NCBI RefSeq assembly: GCF_964036645.1
Contig: NZ_OZ038525.1
Coordinates: 310,001 to 374,000 of the forward strand
Length of the DNA stretch: 64,000 nucleotides
Source: Tenacibaculum sp. 190524A02b
Lineage (GTDB): Bacteria; Bacteroidota; Bacteroidia; Flavobacteriales; Flavobacteriaceae
Reading direction: 5' to 3'
The notes under the pieces were generated by a model. It ran no database searches and had not been told where the DNA came from. It saw only the letters and a program-made list of their open reading frames with translations. Positions 1 through 8,073 of the stretch are shown here, piece by piece (position 1 is the first letter of the stretch; each line of letters begins with the position of its first letter). A program made the position numbers and the translations under genes.

Positions 1-90
1 TTTGGGACAGTAAATATGGGTATACAATACCGTTTTTATATACTAAATGAATTAATTAGGAGGGATATTTTAAAATATTTTGGAAAATAA
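1..90 (+). CDS. 3' end of a plus-strand gene, probably an outer-membrane beta-barrel protein (partial)
   Basis: Frame 1 is open from the first base of the window to a TAA at 88-90, giving 29 residues that begin FGTVNMGIQYRFY and end in LKYFGK. Alternating polar and aromatic residues closing on YRF or YRFY are typical of a last beta strand in Bacteroidota outer-membrane proteins. The run is short and the start lies outside the window, so both the reality of the gene and its product are tentative. Confidence 0.35.
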   Translation, partial: FGTVNMGIQYRFYILNELIRRDILKYFGK

Positions 91-222
91 ATGCTAAGGT
101 TTGCTTAATAACTAACACCACTTCAATTTAAGCTAACCTAATTTAACCGTCTTTTTTTGATTGAATATTTCATAAATTAAGTAGTTATAATTTTAAGTTG
201 TAAATGGAATTGAGTAATATTT

Positions 223-262
223 AACTTCTTAACTTCTTAACTTCTTAACTTCTTAACTTCTT
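223..262. repeat. Five perfect 8-bp tandem repeats (AACTTCTT)
   Basis: Five head-to-tail copies of AACTTCTT, preceded by a partial match and followed by GAG. The repeat lies just beyond the stop codon of the convergent AraC-type gene and inside the short gap after the partial gene at the left end. No hairpin is formed. It looks like a slippage-prone microsatellite, with no role visible. Confidence 0.9.
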
Positions 263-282
263 GAGTTTATAATTGTAGGTAT

Positions 283-1392
283 TTAATTGGTATTGTTTTT
301 AAATTGTGTAGGGGTAAACCCTGTATGCTTTTTAAAAACATTGTAAAAAGTAGATTTAGAGTTAAACCCTGCTTCTAATGCAATAGAGGTAATAGTGTAA
401 CTCTCATAAGTAGTATTTGTTAACAATTGTTTGCTAAATTCAACACGATAGCTATTCATTAAAAAACTAAAATTATTTCCAGTTTCTTCATTAATAATTC
501 TAGATAGTTGACTGCTACTCATTTGTAATTCATTAGCCAGTATTTCTAAACTTAATTGGTTGTCTAAAAACCTACGGTTTTTTGAAATGTATTTTTCAAT
601 TTTTAAGAACTTTTTATGTGCATCGGTATTAATGTTTGTTTCTGGTAATGAAAGTTCTCTTATAGACTTTCGCTCTTCTATCTGTCTTAAAAAAATTAAT
701 GTTTGATAGCCTAGCCAATAAATTAAAACAGTTGTGGCAACTCTAAGAGGGTAGTAAAAAATAATAAAATTTTTAAAGTGTAAGTAAAACTCTATAATTA
801 AAGCAAAGCCCCATAAAACATAAATAAAGGCAGCAAATATTAAAAAATTTCTAAGCCATTTTAAATTATCATAGCTAAGTAAATCATGAAACCAGTCTTT
901 ATTATTTCTTATAATATGAAAAGAATACAAATAAATAGCAAAAGAAATAATAAAGCTAAAAGCTTCCTCTATAGAGGTATATTGTTCGTATAAGTAAGAG
1001 TAATGTTCTGTAGCATAGGTTTCTTTAGCATACCATAAATAAATTCCTTGAATAATAATGCTACAAAAAAAGATGGGAAGAATAACTTTTAAAAGATTAA
1101 AAAATCGTTTTTCAACACCTAAATAATGTACCACAAACATAAAGAAGAAAGGAGCTATTAAAAAGTGCCAAGGAATCTGAATATAATCTAAAAAAGAAAA
1201 ATTAAAAACCTCTTTCTTAGTCAGAAGCCAAGATTGTAAATTATTAAAAGAAATGGCTAAAGTCATTAGTGTTAAGTATAGAACACTAGAAGTTTTACCA
1301 TTTTTAGATTTACGCATTATAGCACTAAAAATAAAGCCATGAATAGCACTAACTATTAAAAATATATTAAATAAATCTACTAGTAACTGCAA
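283..1392 (-). CDS. AraC-family regulator with N-terminal seven-helix membrane domain
   Basis: 369 residues. The first ~240 are very hydrophobic, with about seven predicted membrane segments and short basic loops. The last ~110 form an AraC/XylS double helix-turn-helix domain: the first helices fall around LSLEILANELQMSSSQLSRIINE, and the second carries the family signature SIALEAGFNSKSTFYNVFKKHTGFTPTQF. Regulators of this build are common in flavobacteria and presumably sense a membrane-associated or extracellular signal and bind DNA directly. It is transcribed alone, divergently from the YjjG-like gene with a ~105 bp gap, so it could control that gene or itself. No ligand can be inferred. 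Confidence 0.9.
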   Translation of the reverse strand: MQLLVDLFNIFLIVSAIHGFIFSAIMRKSKNGKTSSVLYLTLMTLAISFNNLQSWLLTKKEVFNFSFLDYIQIPWHFLIAPFFFMFVVHYLGVEKRFFNLLKVILPIFFCSIIIQGIYLWYAKETYATEHYSYLYEQYTSIEEAFSFIISFAIYLYSFHIIRNNKDWFHDLLSYDNLKWLRNFLIFAAFIYVLWGFALIIEFYLHFKNFIIFYYPLRVATTVLIYWLGYQTLIFLRQIEERKSIRELSLPETNINTDAHKKFLKIEKYISKNRRFLDNQLSLEILANELQMSSSQLSRIINEETGNNFSFLMNSYRVEFSKQLLTNTTYESYTITSIALEAGFNSKSTFYNVFKKHTGFTPTQFKNNTN

Positions 1393-1485
1393 TTTTGTTA
1401 TTGTTAAAATTTAGGGCAATATACAGTTCAAAAATTAATATGAAAAATAAATAGTTAAAATAGTTTTAAAAACCATTTATACTTT

Positions 1486-1493
1486 TAAATTTG
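1486..1493 (+). promoter_or_regulatory. Bacteroidota -7 promoter box (TAAATTTG) for the YjjG-like gene
   Basis: Exact TAnnTTTG match ending 4 bp before the ATG. With the usual ~7 nt from box to transcription start, the transcript would begin on or beside the start codon, suggesting leaderless mRNA. No good TTTG -33 element was seen. Confidence 0.5.
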
Positions 1494-1497
1494 AAGT

Positions 1498-2175
1498 ATG
1501 ACAAATATTAAACATTTATTTTTTGATTTAGATCATACGCTATGGGACTTTGAAAAAAACTCTGAACTAACCTTCAAGCAAATATTTCAAGAACAAAATC
1601 TTTCCTTAGACTTTAAAAAGTTTATTAAGGTGTATTCACCAATTAACTTGAATTATTGGAGATTATACAGAGATGATAAAATATCTAAAGAAACATTGCG
1701 CTATAAAAGATTAAAAGAAACTTTCGATGCATTGGAGTATGTAATCTCAGATAAATTAATTGAAAAAATTTCTGAAGATTATATAAATTATTTGCCTAAT
1801 TTTAATAACTTGTTACATGGAACGGTGGAGATGTTAGAATATTTAAAGAAAGAATATCAATTGCATATAATTACTAATGGATTTGAAGAAGTACAACGCT
1901 TGAAAATGGAAAAATCAGGCATTGCTAACTATTTTAACATTGTAGTCACCTCTGAAAGTGTAGGAGTCAAAAAGCCTAACCCACGGGTTTTTGAGTATGC
2001 TTTAACAGAAGCAAAAGCACAACCAGAAGAATCTATTATGATTGGTGATAGTTATGAAGCAGACATAATGGGAGCTTTAAATATGGGGATGTTAGCTATT
2101 CATCTTACAGAAGAAAAGAGTAGTAATGGTATAGCAACTATAAGCTCATTAACAGAACTAAAGCAATATTTATAG
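1498..2175 (+). CDS. yjjG: HAD-superfamily hydrolase, YjjG-type noncanonical pyrimidine nucleotidase
   Basis: 225 residues, the usual size for YjjG. HAD motif I is FFDLDHTLWD with nucleophile Asp10 and acid/base Asp12. Motif II is HIITNG near residue 121, the motif III lysine lies in the SVGVKKPNP region, and motif IV is MIGDSYEADIMGA. The helical cap between motifs I and II fits subclass C1. YjjG proteins dephosphorylate non-canonical and ordinary pyrimidine nucleoside monophosphates in the cytosol, a house-cleaning role. Substrate specificity cannot be read from sequence, so a general phosphatase of the same family remains possible. Confidence 0.85.
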   Translation: MTNIKHLFFDLDHTLWDFEKNSELTFKQIFQEQNLSLDFKKFIKVYSPINLNYWRLYRDDKISKETLRYKRLKETFDALEYVISDKLIEKISEDYINYLPNFNNLLHGTVEMLEYLKKEYQLHIITNGFEEVQRLKMEKSGIANYFNIVVTSESVGVKKPNPRVFEYALTEAKAQPEESIMIGDSYEADIMGALNMGMLAIHLTEEKSSNGIATISSLTELKQYL

Positions 2176-2184
2176 AGATTAAAC

Positions 2185-2260
2185 GTTTACAATTTACCTT
2201 CCCCTTCCACTCATATTCATGTTGTAAACATAACTAAAGCTAATTATTATGGTAATTAGC
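2185..2260. repeat. Two adjacent perfect inverted repeats in an intergenic region
   Basis: GTTTACAA (2185-2192) pairs with TTGTAAAC (2222-2229), and GCTAATTA (2239-2246) pairs with TAATTAGC (2253-2260). Neither is followed by a T-run, so they are not ordinary terminators. They sit just upstream of a TAnnTTTG box and could be operator sites or RNA structures. Confidence 0.6.
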
Positions 2261-2278
2261 CAATACAATTTTTGACCT

Positions 2279-2286
2279 TAACTTTG
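2279..2286 (+). promoter_or_regulatory. -7 promoter box (TAACTTTG) of the 2.3-5.0 kb operon
   Basis: Exact TAnnTTTG match 18 bp before the ATG of the lipoprotein gene. It would drive the three closely packed genes that follow. The -33 region is weak. Confidence 0.5.
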
Positions 2287-2303
2287 AAAATTAAGAAATA
2301 TAT

Positions 2304-2852
2304 ATGAGAAGATTTTTGTATGCCTTTTTGTGTTGCAGTATTTCCTTGCTACAACTAACTTGTGTAAAAGATTTGGATTTTGATCAGGCAAAAGATTTAG
2401 AGATTACACCAACTTTTAAAATAGCGTTGGCTCATTCAAGTATAGAGCAAACGCTTTTTGTAAGTCCTTCAGGAGCTGAAGTTCCATCTATAACAGATCA
2501 ATCTAATTTTTATGCGTTTGAGAACAGTATTACTAAAGATTTGACTAAAATTGAGTTAGATTTTGAAGTGAAAAACCCTTTTAATAGACGTTTTGTAATT
2601 GATTTTAGATTGCTAGATGAAAATGGGGGAGAAGCCTATGATATTCCTGCTTTAGAAATACCTGAAAATGCTCAGAAGTTTGAGCATAAGGAAGTGATTG
2701 ATGTGGTTAACAATCCAAATGTTTTAAATACTAAAAAAATTGAAGCAGTTTTTAGTTTACTTCCAAGTACAGATGGATCAATCATTGATATCAATGTAAG
2801 AAAAGTATTTAGTTTTAAGTCAGCAGGAACCTTTTATTTTAAGATAGATTAA
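2304..2852 (+). CDS. Putative lipoprotein, first gene of an envelope operon
   Basis: 182 residues. The N-terminus is a lipoprotein signal peptide: basic MRR, a hydrophobic stretch, and a lipobox LQLTC placing the acylated Cys at about residue 20. The remainder is soluble and beta-rich by composition, with no motif I recognise. Its stop overlaps the next start (TAATG), so it is co-translated with the DUF5723-like protein. The pairing suggests an envelope complex or accessory lipoprotein, but function is unknown. Confidence 0.75.
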   Translation: MRRFLYAFLCCSISLLQLTCVKDLDFDQAKDLEITPTFKIALAHSSIEQTLFVSPSGAEVPSITDQSNFYAFENSITKDLTKIELDFEVKNPFNRRFVIDFRLLDENGGEAYDIPALEIPENAQKFEHKEVIDVVNNPNVLNTKKIEAVFSLLPSTDGSIIDINVRKVFSFKSAGTFYFKID

Positions 2853-4240
2853 TGAGAAAGTTAGTAATTATAATAACGTTCCTTACTCTAGGAATAAAAT
2901 CAGTGTACGCACAAAATAAACAGATATTATATAATTTTGATGAAATACCACAAACTTTACTATTAAATCCAGGAACAGAAACTAATTATAGGTTTCATGC
3001 AGGTATTCCGTTACTTTCAGGAATTTCTATGAATTTTGGAGTTACTGGAGCTACTGTTGCGGATCTTTTTAGACAAGATGGAGTAGATTTTAATGTAAAA
3101 TATAGAAATGTATTAAATAAGTTAACAGCAGATGACTATGTGCAAATTCATTCCCAAATAGATGTATTGAATGGTGGGTATAGATTGAATGATAGGGATT
3201 ATTTAAGTGCTGGTTTTTATACAGAGATTGATGCGTATGCTACAGTTCCTAAAGATGTGTTAACTTTACTAAATGAAGGGAATGAAGCTTATTTAAATAG
3301 AAGTTTCTTAATATCTCAGGCAAATATTAAAGCAGAAGCTTTAGGAGTTTTACATGTTGGACTTACTAGAAAGCTAAGTTCTAAACTAACAGTCGGAGCA
3401 CGCTTTAAATTGTACTCAGGTATTGTAAATGTTACTTCAACGAATAATGCAGGAAGTTTTAGTACTAGGTTAGGAGAGGATAATATTTATGAACATTATT
3501 TGAATGGAATTAACGTAACAGGATATACGTCAGGTGTAAATAATGGTAATAATGTTGATAAGGAGTCGGATATTTCTGCTTCAAAATTATTAGGAAGATC
3601 TTTTTTAGGAGGAAATTTAGGTGTTGGATTTGATATTGGAATGACCTATCATTTAAATCCGCAAACAGAAATTACCGCTAGTTTATTAGATATTGGTTTT
3701 GTTAGTTATTCTGAGGATATTAGAAATTTTACTGTGAAAGGTAATTATATTTTTTCTGGTATTAATTTTCAATATGATAATACAAATCCCGATTATTGGG
3801 GAGATTTAGATAGAGATTTTAACTCAAAAGTAGTTAGAGAAGAAAATACAGAGTCTTATACTGTTATGCGACCTATAAAATTCAATAGTTCTATAAGACA
3901 TCAATGGGGGAAATCTAGAAATGAAGAAAGTTGTAGTGATATTTCTTATAAAGATTATTATAACAATGCAGTAGGAGCTCAGTTGTTTTCAGTAATAAGA
4001 CCAGTAGGGCCAAAGTTTGCTTTAACAGGTTTCTATGAAACAAGATTATTAGAAGGTTTAAAAACTAAAATAACATATACCATAGATGATTTTTCATATA
4101 GTAATGTAGGTATTGGGCTATCAGCAAAATTAGGAAAAGTTAATATATATGGAATGGTTGATAATTTATTAAAAGTTACCGATATTGCCGATGCACACAA
4201 TGCCTCTTTTCAATTAGGCTTTAATTTAATTTTTAAGTAA
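2852..4240 (+). CDS. DUF5723-like outer-membrane protein
   Basis: 462 residues with a Sec signal peptide ending near YAQ. The mature part has the flavobacterial pattern of NPGTETNYRFHAGIPLLSGISMNFG near the N-terminus, followed by many short amphipathic beta strands (for example LGVGFDIGMTYHLNPQTEITASLLDIGF), and ends in FQLGFNLIFK, a typical last barrel strand. This resembles the DUF5723 family of predicted outer-membrane barrels. It starts on the stop codon of the lipoprotein gene and is followed 4 bp later by another exported protein. The role is unknown; surface assembly or adhesion are only guesses. Confidence 0.75.
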   Translation: MRKLVIIITFLTLGIKSVYAQNKQILYNFDEIPQTLLLNPGTETNYRFHAGIPLLSGISMNFGVTGATVADLFRQDGVDFNVKYRNVLNKLTADDYVQIHSQIDVLNGGYRLNDRDYLSAGFYTEIDAYATVPKDVLTLLNEGNEAYLNRSFLISQANIKAEALGVLHVGLTRKLSSKLTVGARFKLYSGIVNVTSTNNAGSFSTRLGEDNIYEHYLNGINVTGYTSGVNNGNNVDKESDISASKLLGRSFLGGNLGVGFDIGMTYHLNPQTEITASLLDIGFVSYSEDIRNFTVKGNYIFSGINFQYDNTNPDYWGDLDRDFNSKVVREENTESYTVMRPIKFNSSIRHQWGKSRNEESCSDISYKDYYNNAVGAQLFSVIRPVGPKFALTGFYETRLLEGLKTKITYTIDDFSYSNVGIGLSAKLGKVNIYGMVDNLLKVTDIADAHNASFQLGFNLIFK

Positions 4241-4244
4241 GAGT

Positions 4245-4982
4245 ATGAAAAATATAGTATATCTGCTGTTATTGGCTACAACCATTACTTTTGGACAGAA
4301 GAAGTTAAACAATTATAAATATGTAATTGTACCAAAACAGTTTGAATTTGTTAGTAAAAATGATCAATACCAAACGAGTTCATTAACTAAGTTTTTATTT
4401 AAAAAATATGGGTTTAACGCTTATATGGAAAATGAAGACCTGCCAAAAGATGTTTTAAATAATAGATGTTTGGCTTTAACAGGAGATGTAATTGATGAGT
4501 CGGGAGCATTTACTACAAAAAGTGTAGTAGAGTTAAAAGACTGTAATGATAAGTTGGTGTACCGTTCTCAGATAGGAAAAAGTAAAAAGAAAGAATATAA
4601 AACAGCCTATCATGAGGCTATTAGAAATGCTTTTAGATCTATACAAGGTTTGCGTTACAAATACCAACCGTTAAAAGAAGATATAAAAGCGTCAGCAAAA
4701 ATATTACCAGCCTTAAAGAAAGTGATAGAGTTAAAAAATGAAAATGTTAAAAATGAAGTAATATCAACCAAAGAAACATTATATGCACAGCCAACAGCTA
4801 ATGGTTTTCAATTAGTAGATACTCAGCCTAAAAAAGTATTTGAACTTTTAAAAACAAGTATAAAAGATGTCTTTGTTTTAAAAACTAAAGATGGAATTTT
4901 GTTTAAAAGTAATGGTGTATGGTTTGCTGAGTATTATGAAAATGGCGCTAAAGTTTTAAAACAATATAAGATCAAATTTTAA
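4245..4982 (+). CDS. Conserved exported protein of unknown function
   Basis: 245 residues with a short signal peptide ending at TFGQ, so probably periplasmic. The first half (KYVIVPKQFEFV, then KFLFKKYGFNAYME) looks like an alpha/beta domain. After residue ~140 comes a charged linker, then a small C-terminal beta domain (KDVFVLKTKDGILFKSNGVWFAEYY). I know no function for this type. It is the third gene of an operon with the lipoprotein and DUF5723-like protein and is followed by a strong terminator, which supports a shared envelope process. Confidence 0.7.
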   Translation: MKNIVYLLLLATTITFGQKKLNNYKYVIVPKQFEFVSKNDQYQTSSLTKFLFKKYGFNAYMENEDLPKDVLNNRCLALTGDVIDESGAFTTKSVVELKDCNDKLVYRSQIGKSKKKEYKTAYHEAIRNAFRSIQGLRYKYQPLKEDIKASAKILPALKKVIELKNENVKNEVISTKETLYAQPTANGFQLVDTQPKKVFELLKTSIKDVFVLKTKDGILFKSNGVWFAEYYENGAKVLKQYKIKF

Positions 4983-5039
4983 ATAGCATGTGATAGCCAA
5001 AGGGTTAATAATCTGAAGTTATAAGTGCCTATTTATATT

Positions 5040-5069
5040 AAAAAAAGCAGTTGAAAAACTGCTTTTTTT
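5040..5069. terminator. Bidirectional rho-independent terminator
   Basis: A-run, GCAGTT stem, short loop, AACTGC and a T-run. The stem is about 12 bp. It lies between convergent genes and touches the stop codon of rarA, so it serves both strands. Confidence 0.85.
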
Positions 5070-6339
5070 AATACTTGTATTTACCTTTCCAACGTTGTTT
5101 TAAAACTTCTCTAAATTGGTTTTCTCTCGCATTATTACCAGGCTCATAAAGCTTTGTGTTTTGTATTTCATCAGGTAAAAATTCTTGAGAAACAAAATTA
5201 CCTTGGTAATTATGTGAGTATTTGTAATCCTTACCATAATCTAAATCACGCATTAATTTTGTAGGCGCATTTCGTAAATGTAAAGGAACTGAAAGATCAC
5301 CAGTAGTTTTTACCAAGTTTTGAGCTTCACCAATAGCCATATAAGAAGCATTACTTTTTGCAGAATTAGCTAAATAAATAGCACACTGACTTAAAATAAT
5401 TCTAGACTCAGGGTTTCCTATAACAGAAACTGCCTGAAAGGTATTGTTAGCTAAAATTAGAGCAGTTGGATTTGCGTTTCCAATATCTTCTGAAGCTAAA
5501 ATTAATAATCTTCTAGCAATAAATTTTACATCTTCACCGCCTTCAATCATTCTAGCCAACCAATATACAGCTGCATTTGGATCACTACCTCTAATTGATT
5601 TAATAAAAGCTGAAATTATGTCATAATGTTGCTCACCGGTTTTATCGTATTTAACCGTGTTTTTTTGAATTTTTTTGAGAACCAATTCATTGGTGATTTC
5701 AATTTCATCATCAGCAATTACTAATAACTCAAAAATATTAAGCAATTTTCTAGCATCACCTCCAGAAACTTGAAGTAAAGCATCTGTTTCTTTTAAGGTT
5801 ATTTTCTTAGAGGCTATTATTTCATCTTTTTCCATAGCTCTATGGATAAGAGAAATTAAATCGTTTTTATCAAAAGAGTTTAAAATATAAACTTGACATC
5901 GAGAGAGTAGGGCAGGGATTACTTCAAAACTTGGGTTTTCTGTAGTAGCACCAACCAAAGTAACCCAGCCTTTTTCAACTGCACCTAGCAAAGAGTCTTG
6001 TTGAGATTTACTAAATCTATGAATTTCATCAATAAATAAAATAGGATTCTTTTGTGTAAATAAACCACTACTTTTTTTAGCTTTTTCAATAACTTCTCTA
6101 ACATCTTTTACACCAGAACTAATCGCGCTTAATGTATAAAAAGGTCTTCCAGATTCATTAGCTATAATAGTAGCCAGCGTAGTTTTACCAATACCAGGAG
6201 GTCCCCACAAAATTAATGAAGGAATAATTCCTTGTTTTATATGATGTGTTAAAATACCTTCTTCACCTACTAAATGTTGCTGACTAATATAGTCACTAAG
6301 AGTTTTTGGTCGGATACGTTCCGCTAAAGGCTGCGTCAT
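5068..6339 (-). CDS. rarA: Replication-associated recombination protein A (RarA/MgsA AAA+ ATPase)
   Basis: 423 residues, the expected size. The N-terminal LAERIRPKTLSDYISQQHLVG is the family signature. Walker A is GPPGIGKT (about 46-53), Walker B is LFIDEIHR (about 101-107), and sensor 1 is GATTENPSFE. The C-terminal part carries the clamp-loader-like tetramerisation region (RGSDPNAAVYWLARMIEGGED). RarA acts at stalled replication forks and belongs to the clamp-loader clade. It is a single gene with its own -7 box. Confidence 0.97.
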   Translation of the reverse strand: MTQPLAERIRPKTLSDYISQQHLVGEEGILTHHIKQGIIPSLILWGPPGIGKTTLATIIANESGRPFYTLSAISSGVKDVREVIEKAKKSSGLFTQKNPILFIDEIHRFSKSQQDSLLGAVEKGWVTLVGATTENPSFEVIPALLSRCQVYILNSFDKNDLISLIHRAMEKDEIIASKKITLKETDALLQVSGGDARKLLNIFELLVIADDEIEITNELVLKKIQKNTVKYDKTGEQHYDIISAFIKSIRGSDPNAAVYWLARMIEGGEDVKFIARRLLILASEDIGNANPTALILANNTFQAVSVIGNPESRIILSQCAIYLANSAKSNASYMAIGEAQNLVKTTGDLSVPLHLRNAPTKLMRDLDYGKDYKYSHNYQGNFVSQEFLPDEIQNTKLYEPGNNARENQFREVLKQRWKGKYKY

Positions 6340-6361
6340 TTTAGAATTTCTAATTTTATAT

Positions 6362-6369
6362 CAAAGTTA
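6362..6369 (-). promoter_or_regulatory. -7 promoter box (TAACTTTG) for rarA
   Basis: Exact TAnnTTTG on the minus strand, 22 bp before the rarA ATG, giving a leader of roughly 15 nt. Confidence 0.45.
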
Positions 6370-6447
6370 CTAATATTTAATCTAAATCTCTATGCTGTCA
6401 TAATTACAGTAATAAATATTTGGAAATGTTTTTGCTATTGAAAAAGT

Positions 6448-7173
6448 ATGAATACAACCAATCAATTGCAAATTTCAAGAGGGTCTTTTCGCTTACCATT
6501 ATTTTTAGTTCTTATTATATGGTTGGTATATTGGGTAGAAATAAAATTTGGATTTAATTTTAATAAGTTTGGAGTTTTGCCAAGAACTTTAAAAGGAATA
6601 CGAGGTGTTTTTTTTTCACCATTTATCCATAGTAATACGGGGCATTTATTTAATAATTCTATTCCTTTATTTGTACTGACTTCTTTATTGCTAATTTTTT
6701 ATAAAAAAGTGGCTGCAAAAGTATTGCTTTACGGAGGTATAATTACTGGTGTATTAACATGGTGTATTGCTAGAGAATCCTATCATATAGGTGCAAGTGG
6801 TATTGTTTACTTATTATTCAGTTTTACGTTTTTCAGCGGTATAATAAAAAAACACTTTCGATTAATAGCAGTTTCTTTAGTTGTAATTTTTTTATATGGA
6901 AGTATGGTTTGGTATGTATTTCCTATAAAAGAAGGAATGTCTTGGGAGGGACACTTATCTGGTTTTTTAACAGGAATTTTCTTTGCTTATATATATAGAA
7001 AACTAGGGATTGTTAAAGAAAAGTTTGCATTCTCAAAAACAGAATTTGATGATATGTTTGATGAGGATGGTAATTATGTGCCTCCACAAGAAGTTGAATC
7101 AATAGAGTCAATAGAAGAAGAGGAAGTGGTTGAGTTTAAATATAAGTATATATATAAAGGAGAAGAAGAGTAA
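6448..7173 (+). CDS. Rhomboid-family intramembrane serine protease
   Basis: 241 residues with six hydrophobic segments. The catalytic serine is Ser118 in GASG, the catalytic histidine is His169 in GHLSG, and the upstream HSNTGHLFNN loop (61-70) carries the conserved His/Asn residues of the oxyanion region. The C-terminal ~45 residues form an acidic cytoplasmic tail rich in Glu. Rhomboids cut transmembrane substrates within the lipid bilayer; the substrate here is unknown. It stands alone between divergent rarA and convergent rlmB. Confidence 0.93.
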   Translation: MNTTNQLQISRGSFRLPLFLVLIIWLVYWVEIKFGFNFNKFGVLPRTLKGIRGVFFSPFIHSNTGHLFNNSIPLFVLTSLLLIFYKKVAAKVLLYGGIITGVLTWCIARESYHIGASGIVYLLFSFTFFSGIIKKHFRLIAVSLVVIFLYGSMVWYVFPIKEGMSWEGHLSGFLTGIFFAYIYRKLGIVKEKFAFSKTEFDDMFDEDGNYVPPQEVESIESIEEEEVVEFKYKYIYKGEEE

Positions 7174-7210
7174 AAAAGGTTTACTATTTACTTTATAGTA
7201 AACCTTTTTT
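7172..7210. terminator. Bidirectional rho-independent terminator
   Basis: Perfect 15-bp stem (A6-GGTTTACTA with TAGTAAACC-T6) and a 9-nt loop, starting at the rhomboid stop codon and ending 10 bp from the rlmB stop. Confidence 0.9.
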
Positions 7211-7220
7211 GAATTTGTAT

Positions 7221-7958
7221 TTATAGTCGTTGTCTTACAGCTTCATATAAAAAAGCACCACAAGCAACAGAAACATTTAACGATTCAATTTCACCAAGTA
7301 AAGGGAGTTTTGCTTTATAGTCAGATAACTTTAAAACTGAGTTACTAACCCCTTTGTGTTCGGATCCCATTATAATGGCAATTGGTTGGTTAAAATCAAC
7401 ATCATAAACAGAATCATCTGTTTTTTCTGTAGCAGAAATTAACTTAACCTCGTGTGCTTGCAACTGAAAAATAGCATCTTTAATATGGTCTACTTTACAA
7501 ATAGGTACTTTAAAAGCAGCACCAGCAGAGGTTTTAATAGTTTCGGCATTTACAGGAGCACTCCCACTTTTTTGAATAATGATACCATGAACACCTGTAC
7601 ATTCAGCAGTTCTTATGATAGCTCCAAAGTTTCTAACATCAGATAATTGATCAAGTAATAAGAATAACGGTTTTTGAGTGTTAGCTAGTACATCTTCAAG
7701 TAAAGTTTCTAAATCATGAAACTCAATAGGAGATATTTTAGCTACCGCACCTTGGTGGTTATTATGTTTTGAAAGGCGGTCTAGTTTTTCAGAAGGAACT
7801 ACACTGGTTGATATTTTATGTTTTTTGATTAGTTTTTCTAATTGAAAAAATAGGTCACCTCTCAATCCTTTTTGTAAATATACTTTATTGATTGATGATC
7901 CGCTTTCAATAGCTTCTATTATAGCTCTTATGCCAAAAATTACTGTGTTATCTTCCAT
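7221..7958 (-). CDS. rlmB: 23S rRNA (guanosine-2251-2'-O)-methyltransferase RlmB
   Basis: 245 residues of the SpoU/TrmH (SPOUT) family. The N-terminal substrate-binding domain begins with VIFGIRAIIEAIESG. The catalytic domain shows motif 1 RNFGAIIRTAECTGVHGII, motif 2 IAIIMGSEHKGVS, and motif 3 LPLLGEIESLNVSVACGAFLYE, which form the deep trefoil knot and SAM site. RlmB methylates the ribose of G2251 in the peptidyl-transferase loop. TrmH-type tRNA paralogues are the alternative, but the N-terminal domain and motif spacing favour RlmB. Confidence 0.92.
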   Translation of the reverse strand: MEDNTVIFGIRAIIEAIESGSSINKVYLQKGLRGDLFFQLEKLIKKHKISTSVVPSEKLDRLSKHNNHQGAVAKISPIEFHDLETLLEDVLANTQKPLFLLLDQLSDVRNFGAIIRTAECTGVHGIIIQKSGSAPVNAETIKTSAGAAFKVPICKVDHIKDAIFQLQAHEVKLISATEKTDDSVYDVDFNQPIAIIMGSEHKGVSNSVLKLSDYKAKLPLLGEIESLNVSVACGAFLYEAVRQRL

Positions 7959-7962
7959 GGGG

Positions 7963-7970
7963 CAAAGGTA
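7963..7970 (-). promoter_or_regulatory. -7 promoter box (TACCTTTG) for rlmB, likely leaderless
   Basis: Exact TAnnTTTG followed by CCCC and then the ATG. The predicted transcription start falls on the start codon. Confidence 0.5.
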
Positions 7971-7997
7971 AATATAAAATCAGCAATTATTAAACTA

Positions 7998-8027
7998 AAA
8001 AACCAGAGAAAATTTTCTCTGGTTTTT
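7998..8027. terminator. Perfect 30-bp palindromic terminator downstream of susD
   Basis: AAAAACCAGAGAA and its exact complement flank AATT, ending in a T-run on both strands. It lies 46 bp past the susD stop. Confidence 0.85.
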
Positions 8028-8073
8028 GTCTATTTTAAGTTAAAATGTAAAGCATTAACTAAATGATAAAAGA

